Both the position numbers and the translations under genes were made by a program. The notes beneath the pieces are model-generated. The model was not told the origin of the DNA and made no database searches. It saw only the letters and a list, made by a program, of their open reading frames with translations. From NCBI RefSeq assembly GCF_009176305.1, contig NZ_BLAJ01000001.1:124001-188000 (forward strand): a stretch of 64,000 nucleotides of DNA. Direction: 5' to 3'. Below, one piece after another: positions 50,987 through 63,894 of this stretch. The stretch comes from Martinezella dioscoreae (GTDB taxonomy: Bacteria; Pseudomonadota; Alphaproteobacteria; Rhizobiales; Rhizobiaceae). Each line of letters begins with the position of its first letter. Within the stretch, counting starts at the first letter, position 1.

Positions 50987-52957
50987 TCAGTCTTCGAGAA
51001 GGAAGGCGACAGAGCGGGCGGGAATGGCGATCTGCTCTCCGGCTGGCGTTTCGCCTGCTGTCGTCAACACAGACCAGCCGCCGCTCTCGGAAGCCGGCAA
51101 TGTAACGGCGCGTTCGTCTGCGGCGCGATTGAAGATTATGGCGAGTCGCGTCGATCGATGCGTCGCGCGATCCGCTGTTTCCAGCGCCATGCCAAGCACG
51201 GCCGCTCCTGGCGCCTCCCAATCCGGCACCGTCATTGGCGTCCCTGCGCCTGAAAACCAAAGCACGTCACCATCACCCCGGAAGAAATTCATGTCGCCAA
51301 AGGCGGTGAAGCGGCGGCGCAGGCCGGCGAGCCAGGCAGTATGGCCGATCAGTTCCTCGTCCAGCGTCTTCCAGTCCACCCAGGTGATGGCGTTGTCCTG
51401 GCAATAGGCATTGTTGTTGCCCTGCTGGCTGCGTCCGCCTTCATCGCCCGCCGTCAGCATGATCGTACCTCGCGTGGCAAAGAGCGTCGACAGCATGGCT
51501 TCGATATCGGCGCGGCGCTTGGACTGGATTGCCTGATCGTCCGTTTTTCCCTCGATGCCGTTGTTCCAGGAGAAATTCTCATTGTGGCCATCGCGATTGT
51601 TCTCGCCATTGGCCTCATTGTGCTTGTTCTCGTAGGAAACGAGATCCATCAGCGTGAAGCCGTCATGGGCGGCGAGGAAGTTGACGCTGCGCGTCTGCGT
51701 CCGTCCGTCACGGCCGAAGATGGACGAGGAGCCGGCAAGAATCGTTGCCAGATCGCCTATGCCGGCATCGCCGCGCCAGAAGCGGCGCAGGTCGTCGCGG
51801 GCGCGGTCGTTCCATTCGAGGAAAGGCGCCGGAAAATTCCCGAGTTGATAGCCGCCGGGACCGATGTCCCAGGGTTCAGCGATCATGATGCGATCCTGCA
51901 GCACCTCGTCCGCCAGCATGGTGCGCAGCGTCATGCTTTCCGGATCGAAGCCCTTGCCGTTGCGTCCCAGCACGGTGGCGAGATCGAAGCGGAAACCGTC
52001 GATCCCGGCATTGCGGACGAAATGGCGCAAGCTGTCGATGATGAGCTTGCGTGTCGGCGGCTGATCACATGCGACAGTGTTTCCCGTGCCGGTATCGTTG
52101 ACCAGCGTTCCGGGCTGATCCGGCAGGCTGCGGAAATAAGTGGGGTTATCGAGGCCGCGCAGGGATAGCGTCGGGCCTTGACGGTCGCTCTCGCCCGTAT
52201 GGTTGAAGACGAGATCGAGGATGACGGCGATGCCTTCGGCGTGAAGGGCGGCAACTGTCTCGCGCAACTCCTTCATGCCGCCGGGTACGAGACGCGGGTC
52301 GAGCGCCATGAAGGCAACGGGATTGTAGCCCCAGCCATTGGTGAGGCCGAGCGGCGGCAGATGACGTTCGTCGATCCATGCGGTGATCGGCATCAACTCG
52401 ACGGCGTCGACCTGCAGGCGCTTGAGATGCGCAATGATTGAGGGATGGGCGAGGGCGCCGAGCGTGCCGCGCTGTTTCGCCGGCACATCGGGATGCAGCA
52501 TGGTGAACGGCTTTACCGCGATTTCGTAGATCAGGCCGCCCGGCTGAAACAAGGGCTTGGCTGGCTTCACCGCGATATCGCGCGAGACGATCGCCTTCGG
52601 CATGAGATCCTGCGTATCGGCGCCGTAGACCCCAAGGCGCGGATCGTAGCGAAACGGCCGATCGATCTCCTTGGCATAGGGATCGACAAGCAGCTTGGAT
52701 GGGTCGAACCATAGGCCGCGATCAGGATCGTAGGTGCCATGGGCGCGCAGGCCGTAGCGCGTGCCTTCCCCCACATCTTTCACAAAGAGGCGGTGTTCAT
52801 CGCCGTCGCGGGCGAGCGGCAGACGGGCGATTTCCTTGTGGCCCTCGGCGTCGAACAGGCAAAGCTCTATCCGCTCAGCATGCCTAGAATAGACAGCAAA
52901 TTCGACACCCGAGTCAGTGAGGGTGGCGCCAAGGCAGCGGGTTGTCGGTTCGGACAT
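50987..52957 (-). CDS. glgX: Glycogen debranching enzyme
   Basis: A 656-residue GH13 isoamylase-type debranching enzyme that hydrolyses alpha-1,6 branches of phosphorylase-limit glycogen. An N-terminal CBM48-like region precedes the TIM barrel. The conserved regions are VILDLVFNHTGE, GIDGFRFDLATVLGR (nucleophile Asp), MIAEPWDIGPGGYQLGNFPA and NFLAAHDGFTL. ATG 52957 (MSEPTTRCLG) is preferred; ATG 52975 would add MESPRD. It is the sixth gene of the glg cluster, separated from pgm by about 190 bases of palindromes. Confidence 0.94.
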   Translation of the reverse strand: MSEPTTRCLGATLTDSGVEFAVYSRHAERIELCLFDAEGHKEIARLPLARDGDEHRLFVKDVGEGTRYGLRAHGTYDPDRGLWFDPSKLLVDPYAKEIDRPFRYDPRLGVYGADTQDLMPKAIVSRDIAVKPAKPLFQPGGLIYEIAVKPFTMLHPDVPAKQRGTLGALAHPSIIAHLKRLQVDAVELMPITAWIDERHLPPLGLTNGWGYNPVAFMALDPRLVPGGMKELRETVAALHAEGIAVILDLVFNHTGESDRQGPTLSLRGLDNPTYFRSLPDQPGTLVNDTGTGNTVACDQPPTRKLIIDSLRHFVRNAGIDGFRFDLATVLGRNGKGFDPESMTLRTMLADEVLQDRIMIAEPWDIGPGGYQLGNFPAPFLEWNDRARDDLRRFWRGDAGIGDLATILAGSSSIFGRDGRTQTRSVNFLAAHDGFTLMDLVSYENKHNEANGENNRDGHNENFSWNNGIEGKTDDQAIQSKRRADIEAMLSTLFATRGTIMLTAGDEGGRSQQGNNNAYCQDNAITWVDWKTLDEELIGHTAWLAGLRRRFTAFGDMNFFRGDGDVLWFSGAGTPMTVPDWEAPGAAVLGMALETADRATHRSTRLAIIFNRAADERAVTLPASESGGWSVLTTAGETPAGEQIAIPARSVAFLLED

Positions 52958-53075
52958 GTCTCGCGGGCTTTCCATTTTAGGACGTTGGAACGAACGTGAT
53001 GCAATTTGCCGTCGTTCCCGGATAACCCCCTCATCCGTCTTTCGGCGATTTCGCTGCGCTCAATCACCGAAATCC

Positions 53076-53137
53076 ACCTTCTCCCCGAGGGGAGAAGGTC
53101 CTTATGGCACAATCCCCCTCTCCCCTCGGGGAGAGGG
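53076..53137. repeat. Two palindromes between pgm and glgX
   Basis: An 11-bp stem ACCTTCTCCCC-ga-GGGGAGAAGGT (53076-53099) and a 10-bp stem CCCTCTCCCC-tc-GGGGAGAGGG (53116-53137), both with 2-base loops and a shared CTCCCC/GGGGAG core, lie in the pgm-glgX gap. The repeated core also appears at 3141-3157. This looks like a REP-type intergenic element; it may modulate glgX expression or mRNA stability (inference). Confidence 0.75.
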
Positions 53138-53167
53138 CAGGGTGAGGGGGTTCTGCAAAAATTGCCG

Positions 53168-56243
<3,076 letters not shown>

Positions 56244-56246
56244 AGG

Positions 56247-57509
56247 TTACAAATCCAGCTTGTCGATCATCGATTGGGTGATAAGGCAGATGCCGCTTTC
56301 CGTGCGGCGGAAACGCTTGGCATCGAGTTCCGGATCCTCACCGACTATCAGACCTTCGGGAATGGTGACGCCATGGTCGATGACGACATTCTTCAGCTGC
56401 GCGCGGCGGCCGATCTTGACACTCGGCAGCACGACGGCACCTTCCAGCTTGGAGTAGGAATTGGCGCGGACACCGGTGAAGAGCAGGCTGTTGTAGAGGC
56501 TCGCGCCGGAAATGATGCAATCGCCGGCAATGACGGAGGAGATGGCGGAGCCGCGGCGATCTTCGTCGTCATGAACGAATTTGGCCGGCGGCGTGATTTC
56601 GGCATAGGTCCAGATCGGCCAGGATTTGTCGTAGATGTCGAGCTCCGGCACCACAGCGGTCAGGTCGATATTGGCCTGCCAATAGGCGTCTACCGTTCCG
56701 ACGTCCCGCCAATAGGCCTCGCGCTCGAAATCGGAGCGAACGCAGGATTGCGTGAAGCGGTGAGCGATGGCTTTGCCGTTCTTGACGATATGGGGAATGA
56801 TGTCCTTGCCGAAGTCGCGGCTGGAATTCGGGTCGGCCGCATCGCGCTTCAGGCATTCGATCAGGAATTTCGTGTGGAAGACGTAGATGCCCATCGAGGC
56901 GAGCGCGAAATCCGGATTGCCGGGGATGCCTGGCGGATCGGCCGGCTTCTCGACGAAGTCGATGATCTGATCCTTGTCGTCGACGTGCATGACGCCAAAG
57001 CCGACAGCTTCCATACGCGGCACTTCCAGGCAGCCGATGGTGACATCAGCGCCGGAATCGACATGTTGCTGCAGCATCCATTCATAGTCCATCTTGTAGA
57101 TGTGGTCGCCGGCGAGGATGACCATGTATTCCGGACCATAGGGCTCGATGATGTCGATGTTCTGATAGACGGCGTCCGCGGTGCCCTCGTACCACTGCGT
57201 TTCGGAAACGCGCTGCGAGGCCGGCAGGATATCGAAGCTTTCGTTTCGTTCGGGACGAAAGAAGTTCCAGCCGCGCTGCATGTGGCGGATCAGCGAATGG
57301 GCCTTGTATTGCGTCGCGACGCCGATGCGGCGGATGCCGGAATTGAGCGCGTTTGACAGCGCGAAATCGATGATCCGGGTCTTGCCGCCGAAATAGACGG
57401 CTGGCTTGGCACGGCGGTCGGTCAGTTCTTTCAGGCGGCTGCCGCGGCCCCCGGCAAGAACGTAGGCCATGGCATCGCGCGCCAGCGGCTGGAAACGTTT
57501 TTCTACCAT
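56247..57509 (-). CDS. glgC: Glucose-1-phosphate adenylyltransferase
   Basis: A 420-residue ADP-glucose pyrophosphorylase, the committed step of glycogen synthesis (glucose 1-phosphate plus ATP). The nucleotidyltransferase signature [20 protein letters not shown] follows the short N-terminus [14 protein letters not shown]. The second substrate region is [18 protein letters not shown], with the left-handed beta-helix C-terminal part ([20 protein letters not shown]). ATG 57509 has GGGAGGAATAAA upstream; the longer upstream frame is spurious. It is preceded by glgB. Confidence 0.97.
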   Translation of the reverse strand: MVEKRFQPLARDAMAYVLAGGRGSRLKELTDRRAKPAVYFGGKTRIIDFALSNALNSGIRRIGVATQYKAHSLIRHMQRGWNFFRPERNESFDILPASQRVSETQWYEGTADAVYQNIDIIEPYGPEYMVILAGDHIYKMDYEWMLQQHVDSGADVTIGCLEVPRMEAVGFGVMHVDDKDQIIDFVEKPADPPGIPGNPDFALASMGIYVFHTKFLIECLKRDAADPNSSRDFGKDIIPHIVKNGKAIAHRFTQSCVRSDFEREAYWRDVGTVDAYWQANIDLTAVVPELDIYDKSWPIWTYAEITPPAKFVHDDEDRRGSAISSVIAGDCIISGASLYNSLLFTGVRANSYSKLEGAVVLPSVKIGRRAQLKNVVIDHGVTIPEGLIVGEDPELDAKRFRRTESGICLITQSMIDKLDL

Positions 57510-57535
57510 TTTATTCCTCCCTGTCCGTAGTGATC

Positions 57536-59743
57536 TCAGAATTCCGGTTCGAGCATGATGGTCGCCAGCGGAGGCAGCGTTATGATCGCATGTACGCCTC
57601 CGCCTGCATTGACGGCCTGGACACGCCCGCCATTCCCCTTGCCGCTGCCGCCGTAGATGTCGGCATCGGTATTCAATATCTCGCGCCACCGCCCCTCAGC
57701 CGGCAGACGCAAAGTGTAATTCTCTCGATAGATTGGCGTGAAATTGGTGATGACGGCAACCGGCTTTTCGCCCGGCGCCTTGCGGAGCCATGCAAAGACC
57801 GAGTTTTCGAAATCGTCGACAACAAGCCATTCGAAACCCTCGCCCTCGCAGTCGCGGGCGTGGAGTGCCGGCTTGCTGCGATAGGTGAAATTGAGATCGC
57901 GAACGAGGCGGCGCATGCCTTCATGCATGCGGTACTGCAGCAGATTCCAGTCCAGGGCACGCTCCTCGCTCCATTCGCTCCATTGTGCGAATTCCTGGCC
58001 CATGAACAGCAGCTTCTTGCCGGGATAGCCCCACATGAAGGCATAATAGGCACGCAGATTGGCGAATTTCTGCCAGTCGTCGCCGGACATCTTGGCGATC
58101 AGTGATCCCTTGCCGTGGACGACTTCATCATGCGAGAGCGGCAGGACGAAGTTTTCCGAGAAGGCGTAGATCAGGCCGAAGGTCAGCTCGTTGTGGTGAT
58201 ATTTGCGGTGCACGGGCTCGCGGGCGAGATAGCTCAGCGTGTCGTGCATGAAGCCCATGTTCCACTTGAAGCCGAAGCCGAGGCCGCCTTCATGAACCGG
58301 CTGGGATACTTTTGGCCAGGAGGTCGATTCCTCTGCGATGGTCATGACACCGGGATGCGCACCATAGATCCGGGTATTCACCGACTGCAGGAAGCGGACG
58401 GCTTCGAGATTTTCGTTGCCGCCATATTCGTTTGGGATCCATTCGCCATGCTTGCGGGAATAGTCGAGGTAGAGCATGGAGGCGACGGCATCCACGCGCA
58501 AACCGTCCAGGTGGTATTTTTCTGCCCAGTAGAGCGCGTTGTTCAGCAGATAGGCGAGAACCTCGGTGCGGCCGAAATTGTAGATCGCCGTGTTCCAGTC
58601 GGGGTGAAAACCCTTGCGCGGGTCCTCATGCTCGTAGAGGGCGGTTCCATCGAACCAGCGCAGGCCATGTTCGTCCGTCGGGAAATGCGCCGGCACCCAG
58701 TCGAGGATAACGCCGATGCCGACCTTGTGGCAGCCGTTGACGAAACGGGCAAATCCTTCCGGTTCGCCAAAGCGGGCCGTTGGGGCGTAAAGACCCGTGG
58801 TCTGATAACCCCAGGATGGATCGTAGGGGTGTTCGGTGATCGGCAGGAATTCGATATGGGTGAAGCCCATGTCGACGCAATAGGGGATGAGGCGCGAGGC
58901 AAGCTCGTCCCACGACAGCATCGAACCGTCGTCGCGGCGCTGCCAGGAGCCGGCATGTACCTCGTAGATGGAGATCGGCTGGCGGCGCTGGTCGACGCTT
59001 GCCCAATGTTCGCGATGCGCCGAATCGTCCCAGACCTGAAGCAGTTCGTTGGCGGTGACCGAAGCCGTCTTCGGACGCAGCTCGCTGCGTCGGGCAAAGG
59101 GATCGGCCTTCAGCGGCAGCAAGACGCCATCATGGCCACGGATCTCAAACTTGTAGGCGACCCCGGCTGGCACATCCGGGGCGAATATCTCCCAGATGCC
59201 GCTGTCGGCACGGAAACGCATGACGTGCCGGCGGCCATCCCAATTGTTGAAATCGCCGACGACGGAAACGCGCTGCGCATTTGGCGCCCACACAGCGAAA
59301 TGAAAGCCCTGCACGCCCTCGTGCTTCAGGGGATGGGCGCCCATCTTGTCGAACAGGCGCAGATGCGTGCCCTGGCGGGCAAAATAATCGTCCATCGGCC
59401 CGAGAACTGGACCGAAGCTATAGGGATCGGTTACCGCCCATTCTGCATCGCCGCGCCGTGCGCGATAGCGGACCGGTTGCTGCTTGGCGAGCTTGACGTC
59501 GCCGGAAAAGAAGCCTGCCGGATCGAGGCATGCGAGCTCGCCGATGACGGAACCGTCGAGTGCCGTGGCGGTGACGGTTTCCGCGCCAAGGATGAAACAG
59601 CGGGCCACATAGCCGTCATCCGTCTTGTGAACGCCGAGAACGGCGAACGGATCGGAATGGGTGCCTGCGAGAATTGCAGCAATATCCTCTGCCGAAATAT
59701 CGCTCGAGCTCGTGGCGTCAGCGGTTTTTTTCGGCTTTTTCAT
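57536..59743 (-). CDS. glgB: 1,4-alpha-glucan branching enzyme
   Basis: A 735-residue GH13 branching enzyme that introduces alpha-1,6 branches into glycogen. N-terminal CBM48-like modules (for example [17 protein letters not shown]) precede the catalytic barrel, with conserved regions [29 protein letters not shown] (nucleophile), and [14 protein letters not shown]. The C-terminal beta domain is intact. ATG 59743 overlaps the glgP stop (ATGA) and has GGAGAG upstream. The charged N-terminal start [14 protein letters not shown] is unlike the core. It lies between glgP and glgC. Confidence 0.97.
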   Translation of the reverse strand: MKKPKKTADATSSSDISAEDIAAILAGTHSDPFAVLGVHKTDDGYVARCFILGAETVTATALDGSVIGELACLDPAGFFSGDVKLAKQQPVRYRARRGDAEWAVTDPYSFGPVLGPMDDYFARQGTHLRLFDKMGAHPLKHEGVQGFHFAVWAPNAQRVSVVGDFNNWDGRRHVMRFRADSGIWEIFAPDVPAGVAYKFEIRGHDGVLLPLKADPFARRSELRPKTASVTANELLQVWDDSAHREHWASVDQRRQPISIYEVHAGSWQRRDDGSMLSWDELASRLIPYCVDMGFTHIEFLPITEHPYDPSWGYQTTGLYAPTARFGEPEGFARFVNGCHKVGIGVILDWVPAHFPTDEHGLRWFDGTALYEHEDPRKGFHPDWNTAIYNFGRTEVLAYLLNNALYWAEKYHLDGLRVDAVASMLYLDYSRKHGEWIPNEYGGNENLEAVRFLQSVNTRIYGAHPGVMTIAEESTSWPKVSQPVHEGGLGFGFKWNMGFMHDTLSYLAREPVHRKYHHNELTFGLIYAFSENFVLPLSHDEVVHGKGSLIAKMSGDDWQKFANLRAYYAFMWGYPGKKLLFMGQEFAQWSEWSEERALDWNLLQYRMHEGMRRLVRDLNFTYRSKPALHARDCEGEGFEWLVVDDFENSVFAWLRKAPGEKPVAVITNFTPIYRENYTLRLPAEGRWREILNTDADIYGGSGKGNGGRVQAVNAGGGVHAIITLPPLATIMLEPEF

Positions 59744-62202
59744 CCGGCTCTCCAGATTTCCTTGGCGTATTGACGGATCGTCCGGTCGGAGGAGAACCAG
59801 CCCATGCGAGCGGTATTGTTGATTGTCTTTGCGTACCACTCCGACGGGTTGGCCCAGAGAATATCGACTTCGCGCTGTGCCGAGGCGTAGGCGTCGAAAT
59901 CGGCAGCGACCATGAACCAGTCGTGGCTATAGATGCCGTCGATCAGGCTGGCGTAGCGGTTGCGATCGTCGGGAGAGAAGACGCCGGAGGCAATGGCCGA
60001 AAGTGCTTGAGCCAATTCGCGCGAGCGCTCGATAATGGCGCGCGGATTGTGACCGTCGCTGCGCAGGTTCGCGACCTCGTCGGCCCGCAGTCCGAAGATG
60101 ACGATATTGTCCTCGCCGACATTGTCGCGCATTTCGACATTGGCGCCGTCAAGCGTGCCGATGGTCAACGCGCCGTTGAGGCCGAATTTCATGTTGCCGG
60201 TGCCGGAGGCTTCCATGCCGGCGGTCGAAATCTGCTCCGAAAGGTCGGCGGCCGGAACCATGACTTCTGCCAGCGAGACGTTGTAGTTCGGCACGAAGAC
60301 GACCTTCAGGAGGCCGCGTACGGACGGATCGTTGTTGATGACGCGGGCGACGTCGTTGATCAGCTTGATGATGAGCTTCGCGTTGTGATAGCTCGGCGCC
60401 GCCTTGCCGGCAAAGAGCTTGACGCGCGGCTGCCAGTCAAGTTCCGGATGCGAGCGGATCTGGTCGTAAAGTGCCACTGCCTCAATGACGTTCAGGAGCT
60501 GGCGCTTGTATTCATGGATGCGCTTGATCTGGATATCGAACATCGCGTTCGGATCGAGCTTGATGCCCATGCGGCTGGCGACGAGGTTGGAGAGCTGCAC
60601 CTTGTTGGCACGCTTGACGGCGGCGAACTTCTCCTGGAAGGCGCTGTCGTGGGCGAACTGATCCAGCGGCTTCAGCTGTTCCGCATCGTCGAGGAAGGCG
60701 TCGCCGATAGTTTCGCGTACGAGATTGGTCAGCCCGGGATTGCATTGCATCAGCCAGCGCCGCGGTGTGATGCCGTTCGTCTTATTGTTGATGCGATCGG
60801 GATAGAGCTTGTGCAGGTCGGCGAAGACCGTGACCTTCATCAAGTCGGTATGAAGCGCGGAAACGCCGTTGATCGAATGCGAGCCGACGAAGGCGAGATT
60901 GCCCATGCGCACGCGGCGATCACCATTCTCGTCGATCAGCGAGATCGAGCGGATTTCGGTGTCGCTGAAATTGCGCAGCTTGCGCGCTTCCACCAGAACC
61001 TTGGCGTTGATGGCGTAGACGATCTGCATGTGCCGCGGCAAAAGCCGCTCGAACAGCGGTACGGGCCAGCTTTCGAGCGCTTCCGGCAGCAGGGTGTGGT
61101 TGGTGTAGCCAAAGGTGTTTCTGGTGATATCCCAGGCCTTGTCGAAATCGAAGCCGTGGACATCGATCAGCAGGCGCATCATTTCCGTGACGGAGACGGC
61201 CGGATGCGTGTCATTCAGCTGGATCGCAACCTTGTCGGCGAGATTGGTCAGGTCGTCATATTGCTGCAGGTGGCGGCGCAGGATGTCCTGCAGCGAGGCC
61301 GACGAGAAGAAGAATTCCTGGCGCAGGCGCAGTTCCTGACCGGCCGGCGTCGCATCGGCGGGATAGAGAACGCGGGTCAGGCTTTCGGCCTTGTTGCTTT
61401 CGCGTAGCGCGCCGATGTGGTCGCCGGCGTTGAAGGCATCAAGCAGGATCGGGTCGATCGGTTGCGCCGACCAGAGGCGTAGCGTGTTGACGCGCTTGCC
61501 GCGCCAGCCGACGACGGGCGTGTCGAATGCCGTGGCGATGACGCGCTCGGCCGGCTTCCAGACGTAACGCGGCTGATCGTCGTGACCGCCGATGGTCTCG
61601 ACAGCACCGCCGAAGCCGATTTCATAGGAGCTTTCCTGGCGTTCGAATTCCCATGGGTTGCCGTGCGCCAGCCAGGTTTCGGGCAATTCCACTTGCCAGC
61701 CATCGGCCATCTGCTGACGGAAGAGACCATGCACGTAACGAATGCCATAGCCATAGGCCGGCACATCGACGGTTGCCATGGATTCCATGAAGCAGGCGGC
61801 AAGACGGCCAAGGCCGCCATTGCCGAGAGCTGCGTCGGGCTCAAGGCCGGCGATGACACGAATATCGACGCCCAGCGAAGCGAGAGCGTTGGTGATTTCC
61901 TCCATCAGGCCCAGATTGGAGATAGCGTCGCGCATCAGGCGGCCGATGAGGAATTCGAGAGACAGATAGTAAACGCGCTTGGCACCCGTCTGATAGGCTT
62001 TTCGGGTGGATTCGATCCATTTGTCGATGACGCGGTCGCGGATGACAAGGATCGTTGCCGTCAGCCAGTCGTGCGGCTTGGCGACCTTCGCATCCTTGCC
62101 GATGCGGTACGTCAAGCGCTCGATGATTTCTTCGGCAAGGATTTCGGGGCGGGAACTGCGCGGGGCTGGAACGGGGAGATCGGCCTTCGTCAAGTTATTC
62201 AT
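59740..62202 (-). CDS. glgP: Glycogen/maltodextrin phosphorylase
   Basis: An 820-residue GT35 alpha-glucan phosphorylase that releases glucose 1-phosphate from glycogen. The PLP lysine motif is EASGTGNMKFGLNGALTIGT with LDGANVEM following. The N-terminal part includes YYLSLEFLIGRLMRDAISNL and GNGGLGRLAACFMESM, and the glucan-binding VQLNDTHPAVSVTEMM is intact. I use ATG 62202 with GCGAGAG upstream; ATG 62220 is the alternative. It is the promoter-proximal gene of the minus-strand glg cluster, overlapping glgB by 4 bases. Confidence 0.97.
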   Translation of the reverse strand: MNNLTKADLPVPAPRSSRPEILAEEIIERLTYRIGKDAKVAKPHDWLTATILVIRDRVIDKWIESTRKAYQTGAKRVYYLSLEFLIGRLMRDAISNLGLMEEITNALASLGVDIRVIAGLEPDAALGNGGLGRLAACFMESMATVDVPAYGYGIRYVHGLFRQQMADGWQVELPETWLAHGNPWEFERQESSYEIGFGGAVETIGGHDDQPRYVWKPAERVIATAFDTPVVGWRGKRVNTLRLWSAQPIDPILLDAFNAGDHIGALRESNKAESLTRVLYPADATPAGQELRLRQEFFFSSASLQDILRRHLQQYDDLTNLADKVAIQLNDTHPAVSVTEMMRLLIDVHGFDFDKAWDITRNTFGYTNHTLLPEALESWPVPLFERLLPRHMQIVYAINAKVLVEARKLRNFSDTEIRSISLIDENGDRRVRMGNLAFVGSHSINGVSALHTDLMKVTVFADLHKLYPDRINNKTNGITPRRWLMQCNPGLTNLVRETIGDAFLDDAEQLKPLDQFAHDSAFQEKFAAVKRANKVQLSNLVASRMGIKLDPNAMFDIQIKRIHEYKRQLLNVIEAVALYDQIRSHPELDWQPRVKLFAGKAAPSYHNAKLIIKLINDVARVINNDPSVRGLLKVVFVPNYNVSLAEVMVPAADLSEQISTAGMEASGTGNMKFGLNGALTIGTLDGANVEMRDNVGEDNIVIFGLRADEVANLRSDGHNPRAIIERSRELAQALSAIASGVFSPDDRNRYASLIDGIYSHDWFMVAADFDAYASAQREVDILWANPSEWYAKTINNTARMGWFSSDRTIRQYAKEIWRAG

Positions 62203-62419
62203 ACTATCAACTCTCGCCATTTATGATTTATATTCAGCGTGTTACGCTCAATTAAATCGATTTGCCTTTCCGTGTCACTATCAGTTTACGCACCGATGTA
62301 AAGCAGTTGCAACAAGCGAGTTGGGCGGATGCGAAAAATGCCGCCAAAGGTTTGCCATGGATCGGAAAAGACTTGATTCCGATGATGTTTCGGGCTTTTA
62401 TTCGCGCATCGATCAAACG

Positions 62420-62455
62420 AAAAGCCGCGCGATACTCGCATCGCGCGGCTTTTTC
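62420..62455. terminator. Strong intrinsic terminator between glgP and TadG-like genes
   Basis: A 14-bp perfect stem (AAAAGCCGCGCGAT with ATCGCGCGGCTTTT, 6-base loop) is followed by TTTTTCTTT on the plus strand and by TTTTCGTTT on the minus strand. It lies 43 bases after the minus-strand TadG-like stop and can terminate it. The better T-tract is on the plus strand, where no gene ends. Confidence 0.9.
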
Positions 62456-62498
62456 TTTGCTGTCTATCTATGGTTGCTTGGCGCTATTGCCAGCGAGA

Positions 62499-63746
62499 TC
62501 ACTTCGTCAGCAGCGTCATCTGCTTCGATGTTTCCGTGGCGATTGTCGTAAATGCCTTGAAGAGATCCGCAGCGCTTTGGGGCGTAAAGTAGTCGGAGGC
62601 TGAAGTAGCGCAATACTTCAGCAAGGCCTGGCCATTCTCCGGTGCCATGAAGGCAATCGTGTACACGTGGATGCCGTTGCTGCGCGCCTTGTCGCATTGT
62701 GCTTTGGTATCCGTGTCCGCATTTGTCACGTTGTTTTCTCCGTCGGTCATGAATACGATGTACATGGTCGGGTTCAGGACGCCGCTCTTGTCCTTATGTT
62801 GGAGCTGCTCATATGTCAGTCCTGACGTCGGGGACGATTTCGTCAATGCGTCGACAGCGGCCGTAAACGCGGGGGCCGAATTCGTGGAGCCGCTCGAAGT
62901 CAGATTGTTGACATACGTCGTGATGCCGCTCGTACCCCAAGCCAGGGCCGTAGGTGTCTGAGCGACATTGTTATAGGAGTCCGCGCCTGTTCGAACGTAC
63001 ATCATGTTCGGGTCGGCACTGTTTAGCTGTGCAGCCAGATTGGACGTGGCAATCTTCAGCGATTCCATTTTGGTGTAGTAATTCGTCTTGGTGCCGGTGC
63101 ACGTACTCCACACCTGTCGGCCGTTCGCATTCGTCTTCAAGCAGCTATAGGTATATGTCGTGGTCGGCTGCTGGGTATTGACCGTGTCCGTGGCTTCATC
63201 CATGGATCCGGAGCGGTCCAGAACAAAATACATCGACAGCGCATTCTGCTGGGTTTCGGTAGTCTTTCCGCTGGTTGACGTGCTGGACGCAGAAATGTTC
63301 AGGGAACTCTGCCCCGTCAGGCGGGTCATGCTGTTCACGGACATCGAATAGGATGCATTTACAACGACCGTGTAACCCGAATTCCCGGAGGAGTCGGTCG
63401 TTTTTGTTACCGTCGTGCTGGTGCCCGCTTTCAGTGAATTCGTAGCATCCGTATCACCGGCGAGATAGTTCGACATTTGGCCGAGAACAAAATTGTTGGC
63501 GAGATCCTTGGCGGTCGTGGTGGTCGCACTGCCGTCCGCAAGCGCGGTTGCCGTAGCGAGCGCGGCGGCGTCCGTTGATTCCTGAAGCTGGCTGCGTGTC
63601 AGCGACATGTTCGTGACATCGACTGCTACACCTCCCGTCACAGCCAGCACGGGCACGGCAATCGCCGTTAGGATGCCAAAATTTCCGGCTCGATCACGTA
63701 GAAGTTGTTTAAATGCCCAAAGTATATCGGAGCCGGCAATCATCAT
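62499..63746 (-). CDS. TadG-like pilus assembly protein with von Willebrand factor A domain
   Basis: A 415-residue inner-membrane-anchored protein. An N-terminal transmembrane segment (FGILTAIAVPVLAVTGGVAVDV) is preceded by a short basic region, as in TadE/TadG Flp pilus proteins. A vWA domain follows after a Ser/Thr-rich stretch: the MIDAS motif is YFVLDRSGSMDEATD (D-x-S-x-S) at about residue 175, and MYIVFMTDGENN lies near 330. ATG 63746, or 63743. It may form part of a tight-adherence locus, but no other tad gene is in the window. Confidence 0.87.
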   Translation of the reverse strand: MMIAGSDILWAFKQLLRDRAGNFGILTAIAVPVLAVTGGVAVDVTNMSLTRSQLQESTDAAALATATALADGSATTTTAKDLANNFVLGQMSNYLAGDTDATNSLKAGTSTTVTKTTDSSGNSGYTVVVNASYSMSVNSMTRLTGQSSLNISASSTSTSGKTTETQQNALSMYFVLDRSGSMDEATDTVNTQQPTTTYTYSCLKTNANGRQVWSTCTGTKTNYYTKMESLKIATSNLAAQLNSADPNMMYVRTGADSYNNVAQTPTALAWGTSGITTYVNNLTSSGSTNSAPAFTAAVDALTKSSPTSGLTYEQLQHKDKSGVLNPTMYIVFMTDGENNVTNADTDTKAQCDKARSNGIHVYTIAFMAPENGQALLKYCATSASDYFTPQSAADLFKAFTTIATETSKQMTLLTK

Positions 63747-63894
63747 GTCCGCCTATTGGAAAGAGTTAGATTCTCAAGAACGGCGTGACTATCAATTACA
63801 AATATGAGTTGAAGGTTTAAGCGGTCAGTTGATTTTTAACAAACTACATAATCTGGCGCGATTTGCTTCAAATTTTTACTACTTTAAGTATATT

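Noticed and set aside
59674-61407. 577-codon plus-strand open frame antisense to glgP
   Set aside because: Shadow of glgP/glgB, with no ribosome binding site and no family motif.
62262-62603. Plus-strand open frame near the glgP/TadG gap
   Set aside because: It starts with TTG, has no ribosome binding site, and runs through the terminator into the opposite strand of the TadG-like gene.
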